From positions 1 to 48,561 of the forward strand of contig NZ_JAGHFM010000066.1 of assembly GCF_017888745.1 (NCBI RefSeq): a stretch of DNA of 48,561 nucleotides, read 5' to 3'. The position numbers and the translations under genes were made by a program. Under the pieces are notes generated by a model, which worked only from the letters and a program-made list of their open reading frames with translations, was not told the DNA's origin and made no database searches. The DNA comes from Terrisporobacter sp. GTDB taxonomy: Bacteria; Bacillota; Clostridia; Peptostreptococcales; Peptostreptococcaceae. This document shows positions 9,743-19,580 of this stretch, one piece after another. The first letter of the stretch is position 1; every line of letters begins with the position of its first letter.

Positions 9743-9902
9743 TTAGTAAAAACTATGACATCTAATATGACTAATATTAACCATTGTGCCACATACACTT
9801 TAAGGAAAGATGGAGTGAATACAATATGTTAATATAAGGACAAATTCAGATGTGATTAAGGATTTAAATAATGAAAATAACATGAGTTAGAAAGGAAGAA
9901 TT

Positions 9903-10199
9903 ATGATTAACGAAAAAGTAAAAAGCATTAAAATGGCAATTAATAATTTTGAAGGCATGCAAGAAGAAGGATTGGACACCTGTCTATTAATAGGAGAAGA
10001 TATGGAATTAGGTAAATATTATCTTCAGTTTACTAATAATCGTCAATCAGCTTATGATTTAGAAATAATTGAAAAATGCGAAGATAAAGATTATGTAGAA
10101 AACATTGCTAAACTATTATCTAATATTTTTGATATAGATATAAAGTGCTTTGATGAACATGAAGGATTATTCAAAAATGTTAAATATATAGGATGTTAA
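9903..10199 (+). CDS. Hypothetical protein
   Basis: 98 aa ORF. Confidence 0.55.
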   Translation: MINEKVKSIKMAINNFEGMQEEGLDTCLLIGEDMELGKYYLQFTNNRQSAYDLEIIEKCEDKDYVENIAKLLSNIFDIDIKCFDEHEGLFKNVKYIGC

Positions 10200-10247
10200 T
10201 ATTTAAGGGGGAATATGAGGATAACTGAAATTTAGGAGGTTATTCTT

Positions 10248-10694
10248 ATGACAAACTTAACTAGAGTACAATTAGCTAATATTAATGAAGGATGTTCAAA
10301 TAATTTTCAATTAGATGTAAAAAATTTTATTGCAAATGATGTAATTCAATTGGTTAAATATGTAGATATCAATGAAAATGAAAGATTAGAGTATTGTTTA
10401 TGTTATCACAGAAAATATAATATTGTTAAAAAGACAGGAAAGAAAAAGGCAACAAATAGATATTTAGTATTATTAAAAATATCAAAATGGAAAAGAGGAG
10501 ATATTGATATTTGGGTTGATAATGGAGTAATTAAAGTTGTAAAAGTGCTTAATAAAGCAGTAGATCATCAATATTTAAAATTCCTTCAAAAATTAACTGA
10601 AGAACTTACAGATGATAAACTTTTATATTACTTAAATGAAGTTGAAAATGTTGAAATAATAAAGGGTGATAATATTGAAAATAAAGGCAATTAA
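10248..10694 (+). CDS. Hypothetical protein
   Basis: 148 aa ORF with strong RBS. Confidence 0.6.
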   Translation: MTNLTRVQLANINEGCSNNFQLDVKNFIANDVIQLVKYVDINENERLEYCLCYHRKYNIVKKTGKKKATNRYLVLLKISKWKRGDIDIWVDNGVIKVVKVLNKAVDHQYLKFLQKLTEELTDDKLLYYLNEVENVEIIKGDNIENKGN

Positions 10695-10869
10695 TGGTTG
10701 GATTTGTAATGTAGAAGGTGATTTAAAGTGTATAACTGACCATGACTTAGAAATATTAAGGTATAAAAACTTTTCCACGAATAATATAGAAAAATTAGAT
10801 AATGGGTGGATAGAACCTTATAGCATTGATTTCATTAATAAAGTAGTTGATTTATATGTTTTTAGATAG
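10666..10869 (+). CDS. Hypothetical protein
   Basis: 67 aa ORF overlapping upstream gene, followed by terminator. Confidence 0.5.
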   Translation: MIILKIKAINGWICNVEGDLKCITDHDLEILRYKNFSTNNIEKLDNGWIEPYSIDFINKVVDLYVFR

Positions 10870-10897
10870 GAGGATTGTTTTATCCTCCTTTTTATTT
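10868..10897 (+). terminator. Rho-independent terminator
   Basis: AGGAGGAT-tgtttt-ATCCTCCT + T-rich. Confidence 0.8.
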
Positions 10898-10948
10898 TGT
10901 ATAAAAATAGTATATAATTAAACTAAATATAAATTAAGGAGTTTTATT

Positions 10949-11239
10949 ATGAATGTTATTTGTGGTGATTTAGAATTAATGGATAATAAAAGTTTATATA
11001 ATTTATTTCTTAAAGGTGACATTGAAGAATCAGAATTAAAATGTATTTTTAGGGATAGGATAAAAGTATTTACTAGAGTTAATGTTGGAAATATTAATTT
11101 AAGAATAGATCTAATAAGCAAACAGAATGAAGGTGATAAAAATTACTTTATGGCTTTAAATAAGATATGTACATATAATGAACTATCAGAGATGAGCATA
11201 AAACTTGGTGAAAATGTAACTTGGCATAAAACATACTAG
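10949..11239 (+). CDS. Hypothetical protein
   Basis: 96 aa ORF with RBS; last plus-arm gene. Confidence 0.55.
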   Translation: MNVICGDLELMDNKSLYNLFLKGDIEESELKCIFRDRIKVFTRVNVGNINLRIDLISKQNEGDKNYFMALNKICTYNELSEMSIKLGENVTWHKTY

Positions 11240-11303
11240 TCTTTAAATGTATTTTTAAGGTATAGTTACAATTATATTATAAAAAATATTTAAGTATAAT
11301 AAT

Positions 11304-11339
11304 ATCCACTACCAAAATTGATAAGGAGTGGCAGTGGAT
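11304..11339. other. Inverted repeat in convergent intergenic region
   Basis: ATCCACT...AGTGGAT. Confidence 0.45.
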
Positions 11340-11348
11340 TGAAGATTG

Positions 11349-11369
11349 ATAGAAAATAATATTTTCTAT
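11349..11369. other. Near-perfect palindrome ATAGAAAATaatATTTTCTAT
   Basis: 9-bp arms, 3-nt centre. Confidence 0.5.
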
Positions 11370-11462
11370 GACTATTATATAACAAGTGACATGTAAATGC
11401 TAGGTTATTTCATATGTTTTTTCAATATTGTTATCTTCATTATGGCTATTTTTACATAGTAA

Positions 11463-11495
11463 AAAACACTCCTAGTTTGCCGACCAGAGTGTTTT
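11463..11495. terminator. Likely terminator between convergent arms
   Basis: AAAACACTC...GAGTGTTTT. Confidence 0.7.
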
Positions 11496-11538
11496 AAACA
11501 TAACTATTTTTAATACCAAAAACCGAAAAGGTCATAAA

Positions 11539-11847
11539 TTATTTATTCTTATTTTTCTTTTGTTCTTTTAATGCTTTCTCTTTTTCAGCACGTTCTATTT
11601 TACATTGTTCAATTCTTTTTGATAATACTTCTATCATTGTTTTTTCATATTTCTTATATATTTTATTGTCTGTTGAATCTATTGATATGTTATATTTGGA
11701 TTCTAATTCATCAAGTAGTCTCCAGTAACGGAATTTACTAAATGTTTTTATGTATTTTGGTAAAGTATCTGCACATACACAGCTTAAAAAACGGTTAGCA
11801 AATTCATTACAATAGTTATTAAATGTTGCTTTATCCTTTTTATTCAC
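11539..11847 (-). CDS. Hypothetical protein, charged C-terminus
   Basis: 102 aa, GTG start overlapping upstream small ORF. Confidence 0.6.
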   Translation of the reverse strand: MNKKDKATFNNYCNEFANRFLSCVCADTLPKYIKTFSKFRYWRLLDELESKYNISIDSTDNKIYKKYEKTMIEVLSKRIEQCKIERAEKEKALKEQKKNKNK

Positions 11848-12013
11848 GTTTCCTCACCTCATAATTCTTGAGTATGTATTTTGCAAAGCATACACCACAA
11901 TGACAATTAGCACGATTGAAATTACAATCATATGCTGCCTTTGAAAGTTTGGGACAAAATAATAAAAATTCGTCCCATAGTTTTTCATTATCAGATATTT
12001 TTAATTTACTCAT
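11840..12013 (-). CDS. Small Cys-rich protein (57 aa, below ORF-track cutoff)
   Basis: MSKLKISDNEKLWDEFLLFCPKLSKAAYDCNFNRANCHCGVCFAKYILKNYEVRKRE*; RBS AAGGAGG. Confidence 0.65.
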   Translation of the reverse strand: MSKLKISDNEKLWDEFLLFCPKLSKAAYDCNFNRANCHCGVCFAKYILKNYEVRKRE

Positions 12014-12027
12014 ATTTACCTCCTTAT

Positions 12028-12507
12028 TTAATCAAATATCTCTATTTTTATATGCTTTCCCTCTTTATTTCTCAAAAAATCTTTAAGATAAGTATCATTT
12101 ATAATGAAGTCATCTGCACCATGTCCTCAACACCAATCTTCGTATCTTAATGTACCTTCTATATTTTTTAAATCATCTAAGAAACATTGTTCCATTTGAT
12201 TTTTTAAATCGTGCATGATAATATCCTCCGAACCATATACATTGATGAAGCAATCATCTAAATAGAAAGATATATAATTTTTAATATATTCAAATCCATC
12301 ACATACACATAAGTTCGTATCAACAGCTATATTTTGACCATCAATATTTTTGTTCATATCGTATTTCCTATTTAATTCATTTAAGATATTATAAATTACT
12401 TTATAATATCTTTCTGCCCCTTCATGATTCTCTATTTCATGTTTAAAACAATCATCTTTGTTTTTAAATATTTCACCACAATACTCACATTTATAAACTT
12501 GTATCAT
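12028..12507 (-). CDS. C2H2 zinc-finger phage protein with in-frame UGA at 12127-12129
   Basis: MIQVYKCEYCGEIFKNKDDCFKHEIENH...YEDWC*GHGADDFIINDTYLKDFLRNKEGKHIKIEIFD*; second stop sits just before the next gene's RBS. Confidence 0.6.
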
Positions 12508-12557
12508 ATCTCCACCCCTATTTCATTGTTAAGTTATTCTTATTTAATATACTATAA

Positions 12558-13055
12558 TTACGCTCCAGTAGTACCATAGCCACCACGATCTTGATTACCA
12601 AATGATGAAACTTCTTCAAATTCTATTTCAGGCATAGAGTCCTCTATTTTCATTTGTATTAATCTATCTCCTATATTAATATGTCCTTCTCTAGTAGCAT
12701 AAAACATAGCAAGATATTCATCGTTATCTCCTATGAAAGTATCATCGCCTATCCCGACAGAATTGGTTAATAATAATCCAGTTTTTCTAAATGTCCCACT
12801 TCTAGGTACTAAATGTAACTCCTTACCTTTTGGTAGTTCTAGTGCAAATCCTAGTTTAACTACTATTACATCCTCTTTTGCATAAGTAAGTCCGTCAGGA
12901 TACCATATAATATCATCAAAAGTAAATTCTTTACCTGTTTCTAGTGCATTTATATCAACACAACCTATTTGACTAACATAACAATCAGCCCAGTTTCCAT
13001 TATGTATTTTTGGTAATTTAGCATTTTCTCTCATTCTTTTTATTCTCATTTTCAT
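12558..13055 (-). CDS. dut: dUTP diphosphatase
   Basis: Trimeric dUTPase motifs incl. 'VPRSGTFRKTGLLLTNSVGIGDDTFIGD' and C-terminal 'DRGGYGTTGA'. Confidence 0.9.
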   Translation of the reverse strand: MKMRIKRMRENAKLPKIHNGNWADCYVSQIGCVDINALETGKEFTFDDIIWYPDGLTYAKEDVIVVKLGFALELPKGKELHLVPRSGTFRKTGLLLTNSVGIGDDTFIGDNDEYLAMFYATREGHINIGDRLIQMKIEDSMPEIEFEEVSSFGNQDRGGYGTTGA

Positions 13056-13112
13056 ATTATTACTCCTCCTAAATAAAAGTTTTATTTTATTAATTATATA
13101 TTTATAAAAATA

Positions 13113-13520
13113 TTACCACCATAAACTACGATTACATATAGCATATATCTTATATACTTCATCCATTGATTTTTTAATATTCTCATCATTTCTTCTTTCA
13201 TCAAAATCATCTAATAAAAGTTCATATTCTAATCCTTTAATCATTCTATTTATACATTCTCTTTGGGTTAAGGTTTCTCCATTAAAATCAAATTTATGAA
13301 AATCTAAATCAATACATTTTTCTGCAATTTCTTTATATGCACACAGTCTTTCATACATTAATAAATCAATTGTATAATATAAATTCCAAGTTTCCCTTTC
13401 ATCGAATCCATCTATTTCTCTACTTAACTTCCATTGTTCTTGTCTGTCATCGTCTTTATTCCAACCCCAAGGGGTATCTTCAATTTTTATACCTAAGTTT
13501 TCCAAATAACTTCGATTCAT
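13113..13520 (-). CDS. Hypothetical phage protein
   Basis: 135 aa ORF. Confidence 0.6.
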   Translation of the reverse strand: MNRSYLENLGIKIEDTPWGWNKDDDRQEQWKLSREIDGFDERETWNLYYTIDLLMYERLCAYKEIAEKCIDLDFHKFDFNGETLTQRECINRMIKGLEYELLLDDFDERRNDENIKKSMDEVYKIYAICNRSLWW

Positions 13521-13541
13521 ATGTTCACATCCTTATATATT

Positions 13542-13811
13542 TTATAAAAATATTTTTAAAGTTTTATAATTACCCGAAGAAAATATAATATTAAATTTAT
13601 AACCAGCATTTATCAACTCATCATATAAATAATTAAATAACCAGTCATAAAAATCTTCTTCTTTATCAAAATCTTCTTTAAGACAGTTCAAATCTATCAA
13701 TGTATATTTATCCGATTTATTTAAAGCCCTTTTTAGACAATCATTAATGTAGTCATATGCGTCTTTATGTATTTTTAATACTTTTGAAATAGTATTCTTA
13801 TTAACTATCAT
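13542..13811 (-). CDS. Hypothetical protein
   Basis: 89 aa ORF, ATGA overlap with upstream gene. Confidence 0.55.
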   Translation of the reverse strand: MIVNKNTISKVLKIHKDAYDYINDCLKRALNKSDKYTLIDLNCLKEDFDKEEDFYDWLFNYLYDELINAGYKFNIIFSSGNYKTLKIFL

Positions 13812-14312
13812 ATCTTTCTTCTCCCTTTGTTTAAATAAGCTAACACTAAGGCTAAACTATCATAAATGTCAGATGTTTTCTCTTGTTTCTTAGTTTGCTT
13901 ATCACTATACTTACCTATATCAATTAAATCTCTTTGGATAGTTTGTGCAATTTGTTCTTTTGTTGCCCTACCATTACCTGTGACCATTTTCTTGACTGTT
14001 GTAGGATATATTAATTTAGTCTTAATATTTTTCTTTTGTAATGATCTAATAATCATACCTTTGAGTATATTTAATTGTAATACCGATTTACTATTTCTAA
14101 CAGGTATGCTATCCTCAAGAACACATAACTCTATGTCATAAGACTTTATAATTTCTTCTAATGTATCACATATATGAGTTAATCTATCTATATCGCTAGG
14201 GAAAATCTTCACGTTTAGTCTCTATTTTTCCATATACAATTACCTTCTTATCTGATGTAACTATTGAATAACCCGATGAACTCATACTTGCATCTATTCC
14301 TAATAAAATAAT
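13808..14312 (-). pseudogene. ruvC: RuvC-like Holliday junction resolvase split by a 1-nt frameshift near 14199-14201
   Basis: N-part in another frame: IILLGIDASMSSSGYSIVTSDKKVIVYGKIETKREDFP*; C-part ORF 13808..14212 SDIDRLTHICDTLEEIIKSYDIELCVLEDS...SDIYDSLALVLAYL. Confidence 0.65.
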
Positions 14313-14344
14313 ATCAACCCCCTTAATTCCGAATAGCAAACAAT

Positions 14345-14914
14345 TTATAACACATTTTTAATTAAAATATATTCCATTTCATTAATTGCATTTTCAACTT
14401 CATATTCATTATGTATCTTATAGTAATCACCCTTTTCAATAAAATCTTTAAATCTTAAATTATCATCATGTTGTCTACGTTTTACTTCAGCTAAATTTTT
14501 AGTGTCTCCTCTTTGAACTAATCTTTGCATTCTTATTTCATCGTTGCAATGTATATAGAATGGAATTATATTTGATTTACCAAAATAGTTTTCTAAGTCA
14601 TATAGTCCAGGTGGATCTACAATTACCAAGCTCACATCATCTTTAATTGAATCTTTATGTATACCATATCTCCATATTTCACATTTATCATTAGGTGTTT
14701 TTACTTTATAAGTCCTTTGTTCTATGAAATTATCCTTCTCACTTTCAAAGAAGTCATTTGATACAAAGTGATAAGTATTATTATCTATTTCTTCTTGATT
14801 TCTAGGCGGACGTGTCGTGTGAGAAACTATTTTTGGTATATCTAAATCTTTGCTTATTGCATTGCAAATCGTATCTTTTCCACTTCCTGATAGTCCTAAT
14901 ATTGCTATAATCAT
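14345..14914 (-). CDS. gmk: Guanylate kinase-like NMP kinase
   Basis: P-loop 'GLSGSGKDTI', 'SHTTRPPRNQEEIDNNTYHFVS'. Confidence 0.8.
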   Translation of the reverse strand: MIIAILGLSGSGKDTICNAISKDLDIPKIVSHTTRPPRNQEEIDNNTYHFVSNDFFESEKDNFIEQRTYKVKTPNDKCEIWRYGIHKDSIKDDVSLVIVDPPGLYDLENYFGKSNIIPFYIHCNDEIRMQRLVQRGDTKNLAEVKRRQHDDNLRFKDFIEKGDYYKIHNEYEVENAINEMEYILIKNVL

Positions 14915-14926
14915 TTAAATTCCTCC

Positions 14927-15073
14927 TTAACAAGTAATATATTTGTTATCTGAAACCATTATAATGCCTTGTTTATCCCTAATTACCTTAACTTTAGTTG
15001 ATGATTTTCTATTATTATGAATTAAATCAATTGATATATGTCCTTTGTTTTTTCTTATTGAATACATAAACAT
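14927..15073 (-). CDS. Small hypothetical protein (48 aa)
   Basis: MFMYSIRKNKGHISIDLIHNNRKSSTKVKVIRDKQGIIMVSDNKYITC*, RBS GGGAGG. Confidence 0.5.
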   Translation of the reverse strand: MFMYSIRKNKGHISIDLIHNNRKSSTKVKVIRDKQGIIMVSDNKYITC

Positions 15074-15127
15074 ACCTCCCTTTGGAGAGAATAAACTCTC
15101 CTAGATTTAATTTATTAATTTTATAGT

Positions 15128-15466
15128 TTATAATATGGATTCAAATTGTAAGCCGACCACTTGTCTAGACATGGTATCGAAATGTCCATTTTTATTTCTT
15201 AAAGTATACTTATCTGTAAAATATACACACTCATTGTTATCTTCATTATCTATTACTTTAATAGTGAATCTTGGTGTTGTACTTAATTCTCGTTCCTCAA
15301 CATTAAATATTCTTTTATCACCATTTTTTATCATATATCGAATACGAGGTTCTTCATCCAAAATATCAAGATAACCTCTTCTAATAATCTCATATTCCTT
15401 ATTATATAAAACTTTATCCCCTAAATTATATTTAAACATTAACATTCTCCTCCTTAATAAAATCAA
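15128..15466 (-). CDS. Hypothetical protein
   Basis: 112 aa ORF with RBS. Confidence 0.6.
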   Translation of the reverse strand: MILLRRRMLMFKYNLGDKVLYNKEYEIIRRGYLDILDEEPRIRYMIKNGDKRIFNVEERELSTTPRFTIKVIDNEDNNECVYFTDKYTLRNKNGHFDTMSRQVVGLQFESIL

Positions 15467-15486
15467 TTTTTATTGTGTGTTTTGAG

Positions 15487-15508
15487 TTCTGAACCCGTTG
15501 CAATTACT
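15487..15508 (+). repeat. 22-bp motif copy (TTCTGAACCCGTTGCAATTACT)
   Basis: Similar to 2622-2643 and 25412-25433. Confidence 0.5.
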
Positions 15509-15767
15509 ACATTACATCGTTGCACAATTTTATAAAATCATCATCTGGCACAAAAATACCATAGTATAAATATATTATTGTAAAAATTATATTAATTACT
15601 GGTAATATCCCTACTACAAGAATTTTTAATAAATTATACAATTTAGCTAATTTACTATCACTAGGAACACCCCAAGTTATTTTATGTTTTAGCGTAATAC
15701 ATCGTAGCATAAATAAAAGTACGCTTATGACAAATAATATAATTGACCATATGTAAAATTTAATCAT
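15507..15767 (-). CDS. Small two-TM membrane protein
   Basis: Two hydrophobic helices. Confidence 0.55.
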   Translation of the reverse strand: MIKFYIWSIILFVISVLLFMLRCITLKHKITWGVPSDSKLAKLYNLLKILVVGILPVINIIFTIIYLYYGIFVPDDDFIKLCNDVM

Positions 15768-15860
15768 TGATATCCTCCTATCTAAATAGTTTTATAAACA
15801 TTAATTGTGACATGTTTAATTTACTTACTGTTTTTAATATTTCATGCATATAATTACCTC

Positions 15861-17294
15861 CTAATCACATTTCGTATACCCACATGAATTACATTGAACA
15901 CATCCTCCAGTAAAAGAAAGTTTCTCATTACATTCAGGACACTTAGAATCATTTTCTTGATTATATTTATCTTTAACATTTATTTTTTTTCTTGTAGGCT
16001 TCACACTTTCTTCATGCTCTATTTCTTTCAAGAACTTATGAACTTCATTAATTATTGCACTTCCGCAATAACTTCCTTTTGATAACTCTACTCCTTTTGC
16101 TCTAGCACTAGCAAATGACGGGCATGCATCTACTCCACTAAATGCTTTCTCTATGTTATTTATATTTCCACCTAATCTTAATGCAGCACTAATACCTATT
16201 ACTGTTGTTTCAAGATTTTTAGCACATCCACCTGAACCTGACTTTTTAATATATAAATCTTGAATTGCTTTTTCATTAGGAGAATATCCAATGAAGAGTT
16301 TTAATTTCCCACAACCAATTTTTAAATTTCTCTTAATATAATATGTGTCTTCGGCTAAAGATTTCCATTCTCCCCTTTTGAGTTCTTGAGTTTCTTCTTT
16401 ATCATTAGTATTTGTAGTTAATATTCCTTCTCTTTTGCATCCACTTCTATATATAGTTATACCTTTTAACCTCTTTTCCCAAGCATAAGTATATATATTA
16501 TAAACATCTTCAACTGTTGCTTCATTAGGTAAGTTGACTGTAGAAGAAATACTTGCATCTATGTGTTTTTGCCATATAGACTGCATATCTACTCTTTTTA
16601 AAGGATTTAAATTCATAGCGGTCACAAAGTAATCAGGCAAATCTTCTTCTTTAGTAATATTATTTCTATCCATATACTCTTTTACTATTGGGGTATATAC
16701 CTTATAATAAACATCTTTATTATGTAATGATTCTGTTTTTCTTGTATATGAATTTTCAAATATAGGCTCTATACCTCCACTTATACCTAACATAGTAGAC
16801 AAACTTCCAGTAGGAGCAACAGTAAATATTTGCGAATTTCTCAAACCATATTCTTTTATCATATCTCTTGTTTCGTCCGTAGTATTATTTTCTATATATT
16901 CACTTTGCAATATTTTTTCTTTATCGCACTTAGGATATGCGCCAAACTTCCATGCTAAAAATGAAGAGGCATTTAAACCTTCATTTGCTAGAGTAAATCC
17001 AATTTTATCACAAAATTCAATTGATTCTTTATCTCCATATTTTAATCCTAATTTTATTAACATATCAGCTATACCCATAACTCCAATGCCAATTTGTCTA
17101 TAATCTCTCACAGTTTGTTGTTGTATATCTAATGGATGTAGTGACAAGCCTTCGTCTAAAACATCATTCATGGCTCTAACAACAGTATGAATATCTTTTT
17201 TAAATCCAGCAAAATCAAATGTATCATTTTGAACATACGCTGACAAATTAAAACTTCCTAATAAACAACTGCCTCCTGCTGGTAATGGTTCTTC
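15861..17294 (-). CDS. nrdJ: Class II (B12-dependent) ribonucleotide reductase, exon 2
   Basis: EEPLPAGGSCLLGSFNLSAYV..., 'VAPTGSLSTMLGISGGIEPIFENSY', C-terminal zinc-ribbon CPECNEKLSFTGGCVQCNSCGYTKCD. Confidence 0.9.
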   Translation of the reverse strand, partial: EEPLPAGGSCLLGSFNLSAYVQNDTFDFAGFKKDIHTVVRAMNDVLDEGLSLHPLDIQQQTVRDYRQIGIGVMGIADMLIKLGLKYGDKESIEFCDKIGFTLANEGLNASSFLAWKFGAYPKCDKEKILQSEYIENNTTDETRDMIKEYGLRNSQIFTVAPTGSLSTMLGISGGIEPIFENSYTRKTESLHNKDVYYKVYTPIVKEYMDRNNITKEEDLPDYFVTAMNLNPLKRVDMQSIWQKHIDASISSTVNLPNEATVEDVYNIYTYAWEKRLKGITIYRSGCKREGILTTNTNDKEETQELKRGEWKSLAEDTYYIKRNLKIGCGKLKLFIGYSPNEKAIQDLYIKKSGSGGCAKNLETTVIGISAALRLGGNINNIEKAFSGVDACPSFASARAKGVELSKGSYCGSAIINEVHKFLKEIEHEESVKPTRKKINVKDKYNQENDSKCPECNEKLSFTGGCVQCNSCGYTKCD

Positions 17295-18060
17295 CAATTT
17301 TGTTACCATAAAAGCTCTTTATCTTTTATTTCTAGAGGTTTCCCTCATCATTAAGACTATTACCATCATCTTAATTACTAGTGGTCTATTCCACTCTAGT
17401 TCGGAGTACATTTTCACCTTAGAACTTTATCTAAGCTATGCGAACAAGCTATTATACTTATTGTGTTGGAGGCTCTTGGGAGAATTATTGCTTTCATATT
17501 AACGCTCATCTCCTACTCTCTACGGACAATATTAGATATTATTGCCCTCGGTATTCCCTTATTGTTTAATTTTATTAATTATGGAATCTTTTCGAATATG
17601 GAGTGCTAATCCAACCTCCTCTATCTTTTATTAACCCATTATCATATGCGTGTTGAGTATTCATGCTAGTATTACACCATTCTAAATTTTTATAATTGTT
17701 ATTTAATTTGTCCCCATCTTTGTGGTTAACTAAGTTATAGTCATCAGGATAAGGATTATGTACATAATACATTGCTACCAATCTATGAACCCTAATGTAA
17801 CGTCTGATATTAGTTTTGATATCCGTGACTCTTATTCTTTTATAACCATGAGCAATATGGTAAAAGCATTCTGTAGTTTTACCATTTCTTGTATCAACTT
17901 TGAATACCTCTCCATTTTCAGTTATATAGTATTCATATCTGTCAGAAATATTAAAATCAAACTCTATTCTTTTCATAACTACAAGCACTCTTATTCAATT
18001 AAACAACTTAGGGTTCACCGATACACCCCAATTTTTAAACTGCGCCCAAGACTACACTAA
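17295..18060 (-). mobile_element. Group I intron in nrdJ
   Basis: Joins NPCA|EEPLPAGG in frame; exon ends in U, intron ends in G; P1 UGUGCU/GGCGCA; P10 AAGA/UCUU; P7 GAGUA/UACUC; S-like AAAAUGUACUCCGAAC. Confidence 0.88.
17575..17988 (-). CDS. HNH homing endonuclease (intron-encoded)
   Basis: 'YYITENGEVFKVD', 'VHRLVAMYYVHNPYPDDYNLVNHKDGDKLNNNYKNLEWCNTSMNTQHAYDNGL'. Confidence 0.9.
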   Translation of the reverse strand: MLVVMKRIEFDFNISDRYEYYITENGEVFKVDTRNGKTTECFYHIAHGYKRIRVTDIKTNIRRYIRVHRLVAMYYVHNPYPDDYNLVNHKDGDKLNNNYKNLEWCNTSMNTQHAYDNGLIKDRGGWISTPYSKRFHN

Positions 18061-18852
18061 AGCACATGGATTAACTCCCGAATATTCAAACTCTTCATCT
18101 TCACTTACTATATTATAGTCAGCAATGTTATCCCAATATAATATTCCTGGTTCTGCATAATCCCAATTATTCTTACATAATTTCATAAACAAATCCTTTG
18201 CATTTACTTCTTTAACTATTTCTTCTCCAGTAGTGCTTATTATAAATTTACATTTATACATTGGATTATTGTCTAAGCCAATTACTTTTTCCATAAACTC
18301 ATTATTTACTTTTACAGATATATTGGCTTTAGTTACATTGTTTAAGTCTGTTTTTATATCTATAAAATCCTCTATGTCTGGATGGTTTATATCTATTGAA
18401 ATCATTAAAGCCCCACGTCTACCATTTTGTCCAATTGTTTCTGTAACATCACTGAATGTATTCATAAAACTACAAGCACCAGTAGTTGTCTTTGCAGCGT
18501 TATTAACTTTAGCACCTTTTGGTCTTAGTTTAGATATATCTATCCCTACTCCTCCACCATATGAAAATGTTCTAGCCAGATCCGAACAAGTCTTATATAT
18601 ACCTTCTATTGAGTCGTCTACTTGGGGCAACACATAACAATTTGAATACGTTACCTTTTTCCCTAGTTTATCAAGGCCTCTATTTGATAATATTCTTCCA
18701 CCAAATAAAAATTTTTGTTCTCTAATAAGCCTTGCTACTTCTTGATCTCCTCCACTAACTCTTTCAATCCATTTATCAAATGTTTCATTTTCATGTTGAT
18801 ATTTATTGCTCCATATAGCCTGTTGTAATTCATTCATTTTCCAATTATTCAT
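18061..18852 (-). CDS. nrdJ: Class II ribonucleotide reductase, exon 1
   Basis: 'FLFGGRILSNRGLDKLGKKVTYSNCYVLPQVDDSIEGIYKTCSDLARTFSYGGGVGIDISKLRPKGAKVNN', ends NPCA. Confidence 0.9.
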
Positions 18853-18865
18853 AAAAATTGTCCCC

Positions 18866-19390
18866 CTAATTAAATTCTAAAATATAACCTTTTACAGTTT
18901 TAATTCCCATATCATTTACTCTATTGTAATAATCTAAATCACTTTCACCATAATTTCTAGGTATATAAACATCGAAATTATTATATGTAGATAATCCTTT
19001 ACCGCCACGATCCTTAACTTGACATACTCCAAATCCTTCAATATAAATATCTGTGTCAAATGGATACATGTTGTTGGCGATTACTCCAGGATATAATGCT
19101 GAACCACTTGCTGTTAAATTTTCATATCCTGCATTTTCACTAGCTAAACTGGTGTAAAATGATAATTTACATTCTATTTCAGTTACTTTAGAAACTTCTT
19201 CACCTGTAACTTCACTCCAATAATTTAATTCTTTTTCTTCTTTTGATATTTCTTTTGGTTTTTCAACTACTTTATGTTTTATTCCAATATCATTTTCAGT
19301 GTCTGCTGTAACTATTTTATTAATTTTATAGTTATATATTATTGAAATTAAACATACCAAGATAAAAACAATACATTTTTTACACCTCAT
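18866..19390 (-). CDS. 3D-domain (DPBB-like) cell-wall protein with N-terminal signal/TM
   Basis: N-terminal hydrophobic helix; 'ASGSALYPGVIANNMYPFDTDIYIEGFGVCQVKDRGGKGLSTYNNFDVYIP'. Confidence 0.75.
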   Translation of the reverse strand: MRCKKCIVFILVCLISIIYNYKINKIVTADTENDIGIKHKVVEKPKEISKEEKELNYWSEVTGEEVSKVTEIECKLSFYTSLASENAGYENLTASGSALYPGVIANNMYPFDTDIYIEGFGVCQVKDRGGKGLSTYNNFDVYIPRNYGESDLDYYNRVNDMGIKTVKGYILEFN

Positions 19391-19580
19391 TCGTACCTCC
19401 TTTTAAGTCAATTTGTAAATCTTCTAACTCTATTGCAAATTCTTCTTCTGATTGTTGTAATAACTCAATTTCGTCAATGATATCATCTCTACCTATACAG
19501 CGATTATCTTGAACTACATTGTAAATATGTCTTTGCAACTTATGGTATTTTGTTAATAGGCTTTCTATATTTACTCCAAT
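19380..19580 (-). CDS. Small protein lacking a canonical start (AUU start, or readthrough of in-frame UGA from upstream ORF)
   Basis: (I)GVNIESLLTKYHKLQRHIYNVVQDNRCIGRDDIIDEIELLQQSEEEFAIELEDLQIDLKGGTNEV*, coupled to the 19390 start. Confidence 0.5.
   Translation of the reverse strand: MGVNIESLLTKYHKLQRHIYNVVQDNRCIGRDDIIDEIELLQQSEEEFAIELEDLQIDLKGGTNEV

Noticed and set aside
18052-18060. Stop of ORF 18052..18852 as real RNR C-terminus
   Set aside because: The last residues (LV*) are intron sequence; the exon ends at 18061.
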